Shown here: positions 32,524 to 37,717 of the stretch, piece after piece
Numbering within the stretch: the first letter of the stretch is position 1
How the letters are laid out: each line of letters begins with the position of its first letter
From: an uncultured Dorea sp.
GTDB taxonomy: Bacteria > Bacillota > Clostridia > Lachnospirales > Lachnospiraceae
Direction: 5' to 3'
Assembly: GCA_910584095.1 (NCBI GenBank)
Contig: CAJTYU010000028.1
Coordinates: forward strand, 1-37,717
DNA length: 37,717 nucleotides
Program-made: the position numbers and the translations under genes
The notes under the pieces: generated by a model
Seen by the model: only the letters and a program-made list of their open reading frames with translations
Databases searched by the model: none
What the model was told of the DNA's origin: nothing

Positions 32524-33558
32524 ATGAGATATGTAGAATTCGATTCATCCAGGCCAATGGATTTGGTATTACTGGGAAGAGTGGCGATTGACTTTAATCC
32601 CGCATACAACGATCAGGTGAAGGAAGAATTCAAGCCGCTGAAGAAGGTACACATGTTTGAAAAGTTCGTAGGGGGATCGCCGGCGAATATTGCGGTGGGC
32701 GTTACGCATCATGGCATGAAAGCGGGATTCTTAGGAAAGGTTTCTGACGACCAGTTTGGAGACTATGTGGTGGATTATTTTAACGAACAGGGGATTGATA
32801 CGTCCCATATTACCAGATGTACGAACGGGGAGAAGCTGGGCCTGACTTTTACGGAGATGCTTTCGCCTAAGGAGAGCAGTATCCTGATGTACCGAAACTG
32901 CATTGCCGACCTGCAGCTTCATGTAGACGATATTGATGAAGCATACATCAGGAATGCAAAAGCAATCCTGATATCAGGAACGGCCCTTGCAGAAAGCCCG
33001 TCGAGGGAAGCCGCGATTAAGGCGGTTATGCTTGCGAAAAAGACCGATACGAAAATCATTTTTGATATTGATTACAGGGAGTATAACTGGAAGAACACCG
33101 ATGAGATTTCGATTTATTACTCCATTATCGCCAAGGAAGCAGATATCATTATGGGTTCCAGAGAAGAATTTGACTTGACGGAAAAGCTGATGAAGCCGGG
33201 AATGACAGATGAGGAAAGCGCGGCCCTGTGGCAGGGCTACCGAGCCAAAATTGTTGTGATTAAGCATGGGATGAAGGGTTCTACGGCATATACCTGCGAC
33301 GGGCAGAAGTTCAGCATCAAGCCCTTCCCGGTGGAGGCAAGAAAAGGCTTCGGCGGAGGCGACGGATATGGTTCCGGTTTTCTCTACGGCCTGTATCAGG
33401 GCTGGGAAATCATCGACTGTCTGGAGTTTGGCTCGGCAGAAGCGTCCATGATGGTGCGAAGCAATAACTGCTCCGATTCCCTGCCGGGACCGGACGCGGT
33501 GCATGCGTTTATTAAGGAAGAAAAAGAAAAATTCGGCGAGATGATCGCGAGGGTGTAA
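32524..33558 (+). CDS. iolC: 5-dehydro-2-deoxygluconokinase IolC
   Basis: A 344-residue PfkB/ribokinase-type kinase that phosphorylates 5-dehydro-2-deoxygluconate (DKG) to DKGP. It has the PfkB signature FVGGSPANIAVG near residue 50 and the C-terminal anion-hole/catalytic segment KGFGGGDGYGSGFLYG, where the aspartate is the base; the usual GAGD appears as GGGD. The ATG at 32524 has GGAGGA at 7 bp. It is first in the iolC-iolD-iolB transcript, under a promoter with an embedded LacI-type site. Confidence 0.9.
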   Translation: MRYVEFDSSRPMDLVLLGRVAIDFNPAYNDQVKEEFKPLKKVHMFEKFVGGSPANIAVGVTHHGMKAGFLGKVSDDQFGDYVVDYFNEQGIDTSHITRCTNGEKLGLTFTEMLSPKESSILMYRNCIADLQLHVDDIDEAYIRNAKAILISGTALAESPSREAAIKAVMLAKKTDTKIIFDIDYREYNWKNTDEISIYYSIIAKEADIIMGSREEFDLTEKLMKPGMTDEESAALWQGYRAKIVVIKHGMKGSTAYTCDGQKFSIKPFPVEARKGFGGGDGYGSGFLYGLYQGWEIIDCLEFGSAEASMMVRSNNCSDSLPGPDAVHAFIKEEKEKFGEMIARV

Positions 33559-33575
33559 GAAAAGGAGAAAAAGAG

Positions 33576-35507
33576 ATGGCTAAGACGGTTAGAATGACGA
33601 CGGCACAGGCAATCGTGAAGTTTTTGGATAACCAGTATGTGCTGATGGACGGAAAAGAGACGAAGTTTGTAGAAGGGTTCTTTACCATATTCGGACATGG
33701 GATTGCAGTGGGACTGGGAGAGGCGCTGGATACGAATCCCGGAAGTTTAAGAGTCCTTCAGGGGAGAAATGAACAGGGAATGTGCCATGTGGCGGCCGCA
33801 TTTGCAAAGCAGAGCAACCGGAGGAAAATTATACCATGCGCGTCCTCGGTGGGGCCGGGCGCGGCGAATATGGTAACGGCCTGCGCGACGGCAACCGTAA
33901 ATAATATTCCGCTGCTTGTATTTCCGGCAGACACCTTTGCATCCCGCCAGCCGGATCCGGTGCTTCAGCAGTTAGAGCAGAGCGGCAGTCTGGCGACGAC
34001 GACCAACGATGCGTTTAAGCCGGTGTGTAAGTATTGGGACAGGATTACAAGGCCGGAGATGGTTATGACGGCGTTGCTCAATGCCATGCGCGTCTTAACA
34101 GATCCGGCGGAGACCGGGGCGTGCTGCATCGGGCTGTGCCAGGATGTGGAAGGCGAGTCCTATGATTTCCCGGAATACTTCTTCGCGAAAAGGGTACATA
34201 GAATCACGAGGCCGACGGCAGTAGAGGAAGAGTTGGAGGATATTGCGGCAGTTATCGCAGAGGCCAAGAAACCGTTAGTGATCGTAGGCGGCGGCGTGCG
34301 CTATTCTGAGGCGGGCGAAATGGTGGAGCAGTTCTGCGAGGAATTTAAGATTCCATTCGGGGAAAGCCAGGGAGGAAAGAGTGCATGTAAGTCCAGCCAT
34401 CCCTATTGTCTGGGAGGCATTGGGGTGACGGGAACCTATGCATCTAATATTATCGCAAAGGACGCGGATGCAGTCATTGCAATCGGCACCAGATTGTCAG
34501 ACTTTACGACAAGCTCTAAGAGACTTTTTGCCCATGAGAATGTGAAGTTTGTTACGATCAATAATTCCAGATACCATGCATATAAGATGGATGCGGTTAA
34601 GGCAGTGGGCGATGCGAAAGCAACGGTAGCGGCGCTGGCAGAAAAGCTGAGGGCCAGAGGGTATGTATCTGCTTACAATGGAGAAATCGAAGAAGCAAAA
34701 CGTGCATGGGACAAAGAAATGGAACGGCTTGCCGGAATTGCATATACCGGCGAGAATTTTGAGCCGATCATCAAGGCCAGAGATCCAAGAACGATTCCGG
34801 AATTTGTGAAGCTGACGAATGGAACGATTACCCAGACGGCCGCTCTGGCGGCAATCCGCAGAGGTATTGACGCTGACGCGACAATCATTACGGCGGGGGG
34901 ATCCCTTCCGAGCTGTATGCAGAGAGTGTGGACCACCGATAAGCGGGGCGGTTACCATGCAGAATACGGCTACTCCTGTATGGGGTATGAAGTGGCGGCG
35001 ACCCTTGGGGTGAAATTTGCAGAGCCGGATAATGAAGTATACTGCGTAGTGGGTGATTCCAGCTTCCAGATGCTTCACAGCGAGATTATGACCATTATGC
35101 AGGAGAGGAAGAAGGTGAACATTCTGCTATTCGATAACTGTGGATTCGGCTGTATCAATAATCTGGAAATGAACCACGGCATCGGAAGCCTTGCCACAGA
35201 ATTTCGTTATACCGACGGCCGGAAGCCATGCGGAGATTTGATTCCGGTTGATTATGCAAAGATTGCGGAAGGATATGGATTAAAGTCCTATACCTGTAAG
35301 ACCATCGGGGAATTAGAAGCGGCGTTAGAGGATGCGAAGAAACAGGAAATTGCCTGCCTCTTTGACTTGAAGGTGATTCCAAAGACGATGACCGACGGCT
35401 ATGAGTCATGGTGGAACGTAGGCCTTGCAGATGTGTCGGAGAAGGAATCCGTCAGGGAAGCTTGGAAAGGCGTGAAGGCGGGAAGGGAAGAAGCAAGAGA
35501 TTATTAA
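33576..35507 (+). CDS. iolD: Trihydroxycyclohexane-1,2-dione hydrolase IolD
   Basis: A 643-residue thiamine-diphosphate enzyme that hydrolyses the C-C bond of 3D-(3,5/4)-trihydroxycyclohexane-1,2-dione to give 5-deoxy-glucuronate. The cofactor-activating glutamate is E66 in GRNEQGM. The central domain has IVGGGVRYSEAG. The magnesium/ThDP motif begins at GDSS near residue 494 and continues to NCGFGCINN. Length is typical of the family (about 640). It begins 17 bp after iolC with AAAGGAG as ribosome site. Confidence 0.93.
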   Translation: MAKTVRMTTAQAIVKFLDNQYVLMDGKETKFVEGFFTIFGHGIAVGLGEALDTNPGSLRVLQGRNEQGMCHVAAAFAKQSNRRKIIPCASSVGPGAANMVTACATATVNNIPLLVFPADTFASRQPDPVLQQLEQSGSLATTTNDAFKPVCKYWDRITRPEMVMTALLNAMRVLTDPAETGACCIGLCQDVEGESYDFPEYFFAKRVHRITRPTAVEEELEDIAAVIAEAKKPLVIVGGGVRYSEAGEMVEQFCEEFKIPFGESQGGKSACKSSHPYCLGGIGVTGTYASNIIAKDADAVIAIGTRLSDFTTSSKRLFAHENVKFVTINNSRYHAYKMDAVKAVGDAKATVAALAEKLRARGYVSAYNGEIEEAKRAWDKEMERLAGIAYTGENFEPIIKARDPRTIPEFVKLTNGTITQTAALAAIRRGIDADATIITAGGSLPSCMQRVWTTDKRGGYHAEYGYSCMGYEVAATLGVKFAEPDNEVYCVVGDSSFQMLHSEIMTIMQERKKVNILLFDNCGFGCINNLEMNHGIGSLATEFRYTDGRKPCGDLIPVDYAKIAEGYGLKSYTCKTIGELEAALEDAKKQEIACLFDLKVIPKTMTDGYESWWNVGLADVSEKESVREAWKGVKAGREEARDY

Positions 35508-35522
35508 GAGGAGGCGCCAGAA

Positions 35523-36314
35523 ATGGAAAAAGTATTCGGTTATCCGGAATTTGACGATAAAGGAGAGATGATTCTTACTACCTATGACAACGAGTACCGG
35601 GCAATGATGATGGATATTCGCGTATATCGGATGGGGGCTAAAGAGATAAGGAGATTCTGCAGGACGGGAGAGGAGACGGCAGTTCTTCTCCTGTCAGGCA
35701 GGATTACCCTTAAATGGGAAGACAGAGAGGAAACGGTAAGCAGAAAAGACGTATTTACAGAAGGGCCATGGTGCCTGCATGTGTGTTCCGGTGTGGAAAT
35801 AGAAGCGGCTGCTGCAAAAGAGTCGGAGATTCTTGTGCAGCGTACCCGCAACAGCAGAGAATTTCCAAGCAGGCTATATGCGCCGGAAGACGCTCCATGG
35901 GGCTACTCCAGCGTTGGGAAGTTTGGAAATGTAGCGAAACGCCGGGTTAATACGATTTTTGACCATGATATTTCGCCGGAATCCAATATGGTTTTGGGAG
36001 AGGTGTTAAACGACCGGGGAAACTGGTCCGGATATCTTCCCCACAGGCATCCCCAGCCGGAGACGTATCTGTTCAAGTTTGACCGTCCGGAAGGATTCGG
36101 CGCAAGCTTTGTTGGAGACCGGGTGTTCAAGAGCGTGAACAACAGCTTTTCAGCAATACCCGGAGGGGAACTTCATCCGCAGGCCGCCGCGCCGGGATTC
36201 CAGATGTATACCTGCTGGATGATCCGGCACATTGACGGGAATCCATGGCTGCAGACGGACCGCTGCGAAGACGAGAGGTATGTGTGGCTTCATGACGCAG
36301 ATATTCAAGGGTAA
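35523..36314 (+). CDS. iolB: 5-deoxy-glucuronate isomerase IolB
   Basis: A 263-residue cupin that isomerises 5-deoxy-glucuronate to 5-dehydro-2-deoxygluconate, the IolC substrate. The metal site lies in HRHPQPETY, with a further histidine in GELHPQAAAPG and the downstream WMIRHIDGNPW. Ribosome site AGAGGAGG precedes the ATG, 15 bp after iolD. N-terminal and C-terminal cupin folds are both present. Confidence 0.92.
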   Translation: MEKVFGYPEFDDKGEMILTTYDNEYRAMMMDIRVYRMGAKEIRRFCRTGEETAVLLLSGRITLKWEDREETVSRKDVFTEGPWCLHVCSGVEIEAAAAKESEILVQRTRNSREFPSRLYAPEDAPWGYSSVGKFGNVAKRRVNTIFDHDISPESNMVLGEVLNDRGNWSGYLPHRHPQPETYLFKFDRPEGFGASFVGDRVFKSVNNSFSAIPGGELHPQAAAPGFQMYTCWMIRHIDGNPWLQTDRCEDERYVWLHDADIQG

Positions 36315-36383
36315 TGGAGATGCGTTTTGTTGTAGAAATTGATGTGAAATGAAAGAATGACAAATAGAAGGGAGAAATATACG

Positions 36384-37535
36384 ATGGCAAGAGAATTTAT
36401 CGTACCAGGACAGATTATCACAGGGGCGGGCGCCCTTGATATGGCAGAGGCTGCGCTTGGTAAGTTTGGGAAGAAGGCAATGATTGTAACGGATCAGGTG
36501 ATGGTTGACCTAGGGAATTGTGCAAAGGTGGAGGCGGCCCTTAAAAATCAGGGCGTTGAGTATACCATTTACTCTGAGATTGCGGGCGAGCCGACGGATA
36601 CGATGATTGAGAAGGGATTACAGCAGTACCGCAGGGAAGGATGCGACTTTTTGGTTGCGCTTGGGGGAGGAAGCCCCATTGACTCCATGAAGGCAATCGG
36701 CTCCCTTGTGAAAAACGGCGGAAATATCTCGGATTATATGGGCAAGGTTATCGAGGCGGAGATGCCGCCAATGGCGGCAATCCCTACAACGGCGGGAACC
36801 GGCTCGGAGGCGACCCAGTTTACGATTATTACAGATACGAAAAAGGATATTAAAATGCTGCTGAAAGGCAAGGTTTTGATGCCGGCGCTGGCAATCAGCG
36901 ATCCGCAGTTTACGATGACTGCGCCTCCGAAAATTACAGCGGCAACAGGACTTGACGCACTCTGCCATGCGGTAGAGGCATATACCTCCAACAAGGCTCA
37001 GACTCTGTCGGATACCTTTGCCCTGTCCGCAGTAAAGAGAATTTTTAAATATTTGCCGACAGCCTTCCATGACGGAAAGAATGAAGAGGCGAGGATTCAG
37101 ATGTCAGTGGCTGCTCTGGAGGCCGGAATTGCTTTTAATAACGCGTCCGTTACTCTAATTCATGGCATGAGCCGTCCCATCGGCGCATTGTTCCATGTAG
37201 CTCATGGTCTGTCAAATGCTATGCTAATGAAAGAATGCCTAAGCTATGCTTTAAGCGGCGCTTATGACCGGTTTGCAGAGCTGGGAAGAAGCATCGGCGC
37301 AGCATCGTTAGAGGACAGCGATAAGGAAGCCAGCGAGAAATTCCTTGCGGCGGTCGTTAAACTGACAGAGGAGCTTGAAACACCTACATTGGCAGAGTTT
37401 GGTATTGACAGGGACGCATTCTTCCAGGTGATTGGGAAAATGGCTTATGACGCAATGGATAGTGGAAGCCCGCAGAATACAAGGCGTAGGATTACTCAGG
37501 CAGATGTGGAACAGATATATCGGAATTTATGGTAA
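36384..37535 (+). CDS. Iron-containing alcohol dehydrogenase at the end of the iol operon
   Basis: A 383-residue group III alcohol dehydrogenase. The nucleotide motif is GGGSPID (94-100); metal ligands are D191, H195, H260 and H274. The ATG at 36384 has AAGGGAG upstream. It follows iolB by 69 bp, so it is probably co-transcribed. Inositol degradation ends in malonate semialdehyde, and with no iolA in view, an enzyme reducing it to 3-hydroxypropionate is an attractive role. Anaerostipes is reported to ferment inositol to propionate this way. Reduction of another aldehyde is equally possible by sequence. Confidence 0.88.
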   Translation: MAREFIVPGQIITGAGALDMAEAALGKFGKKAMIVTDQVMVDLGNCAKVEAALKNQGVEYTIYSEIAGEPTDTMIEKGLQQYRREGCDFLVALGGGSPIDSMKAIGSLVKNGGNISDYMGKVIEAEMPPMAAIPTTAGTGSEATQFTIITDTKKDIKMLLKGKVLMPALAISDPQFTMTAPPKITAATGLDALCHAVEAYTSNKAQTLSDTFALSAVKRIFKYLPTAFHDGKNEEARIQMSVAALEAGIAFNNASVTLIHGMSRPIGALFHVAHGLSNAMLMKECLSYALSGAYDRFAELGRSIGAASLEDSDKEASEKFLAAVVKLTEELETPTLAEFGIDRDAFFQVIGKMAYDAMDSGSPQNTRRRITQADVEQIYRNLW

Positions 37536-37541
37536 TAGAGT

Positions 37542-37717
37542 ATGAAGCTTACAAAGACGCAAAAGAAACAACGAATATTAATGATGGTATTTGGCGCGTT
37601 TGCAATTTTCTTTACCGGTTATCCTCACGTATGGTCGATTTATCAGCCATACGTGATGGAACAGGCCGGCTGGACACAGGGACAGGCCTCCATGTGTTTT
37701 TATCTGGCGCTTAGTAC
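37542..37717 (+). CDS. N-terminal part of an MFS transporter (runs off the window)
   Basis: The ATG at 37542 lies seven bases after the dehydrogenase stop and the frame stays open to the window end (58 codons). After a basic start (MKLTKTQKKQR) comes a first hydrophobic helix (MMVFGAFAIFFTG). YPHVWSIYQPYVMEQAGWTQGQAS follows in the first periplasmic loop, typical of OFA-like MFS proteins. It could export a product such as a hydroxyacid or import a substrate. The ribosome site is weak, consistent with coupling. Confidence 0.7.
   Translation, partial: MKLTKTQKKQRILMMVFGAFAIFFTGYPHVWSIYQPYVMEQAGWTQGQASMCFYLALS

Noticed and set aside
1..37717. CRISPR arrays, rRNA or tRNA genes
   Set aside because: I saw no regularly spaced direct repeats and no tRNA or rRNA-like sequence on reading both strands; a dedicated scan was not possible.

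Overview
The window looks like chromosome from a gut-type Lachnospiraceae (Clostridium cluster XIVa) anaerobe. This rests on moderate GC, strong GGAGG ribosome sites, butyrate-kinase and phosphate-acyltransferase chemistry, 2,4-dienoyl-CoA-reductase-type flavoenzymes, an iol operon with LacI regulators, and remnants of Firmicutes mobilisable elements. Species cannot be fixed from sequence alone.

Layout. 1-1020: the 3' end of an unknown gene, then a decayed relaxase/mobC remnant. 1024-20156: a catabolic island with two transporters, a zinc alcohol dehydrogenase, an FGGY sugar kinase, an iron alcohol dehydrogenase, a D-2-hydroxyacid dehydrogenase, an old-yellow-enzyme-type flavoprotein and a class II aldolase. 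Mixed in are a private acyl carrier protein (ACP), its own AcpS-type phosphopantetheinyl transferase, a thiolase with a DUF35 partner, a phosphate acyltransferase and a butyrate-type kinase. My reading is that a sugar or polyol is oxidised or phosphorylated and cleaved, an acyl unit is handled on a dedicated ACP by the thiolase/DUF35 pair, and energy is recovered through acyl-phosphate. The substrate is unknown. Four plus-strand transcripts of the island begin with a 20-bp palindrome, TTTCC(T/G)-N8-AGGAAA, ending exactly 8 bp upstream of a -35 box. A fifth copy faces the divergent alcohol dehydrogenase. The likely ligand-responsive activator is the PRD-type regulator encoded at 6291-8243, whose usual phosphorylatable histidines appear to be missing.

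20157-22015 is a patch of mobile DNA: IS-like inverted ends, a gene tail, an intact DUF4143 ATPase and a truncated YobI-like NTPase. 22016-23264 holds a NimA-like flavoprotein and a PnuC transporter with a structured leader.

23567-37717 is a myo-inositol catabolic cluster: lacI-type regulator 1, iolG, iolI, a GPH transporter fused to a cytidylate-kinase-like domain, iolE, iolH, lacI-type regulator 2, iolC, iolD, iolB, an iron alcohol dehydrogenase and the start of another MFS transporter. The two LacI proteins share the same recognition helix. TTGCGTGC-type octamers lie in or beside the promoters of both regulators, iolG and iolC. No iolJ or iolA is visible, so the lower pathway is encoded elsewhere or replaced.
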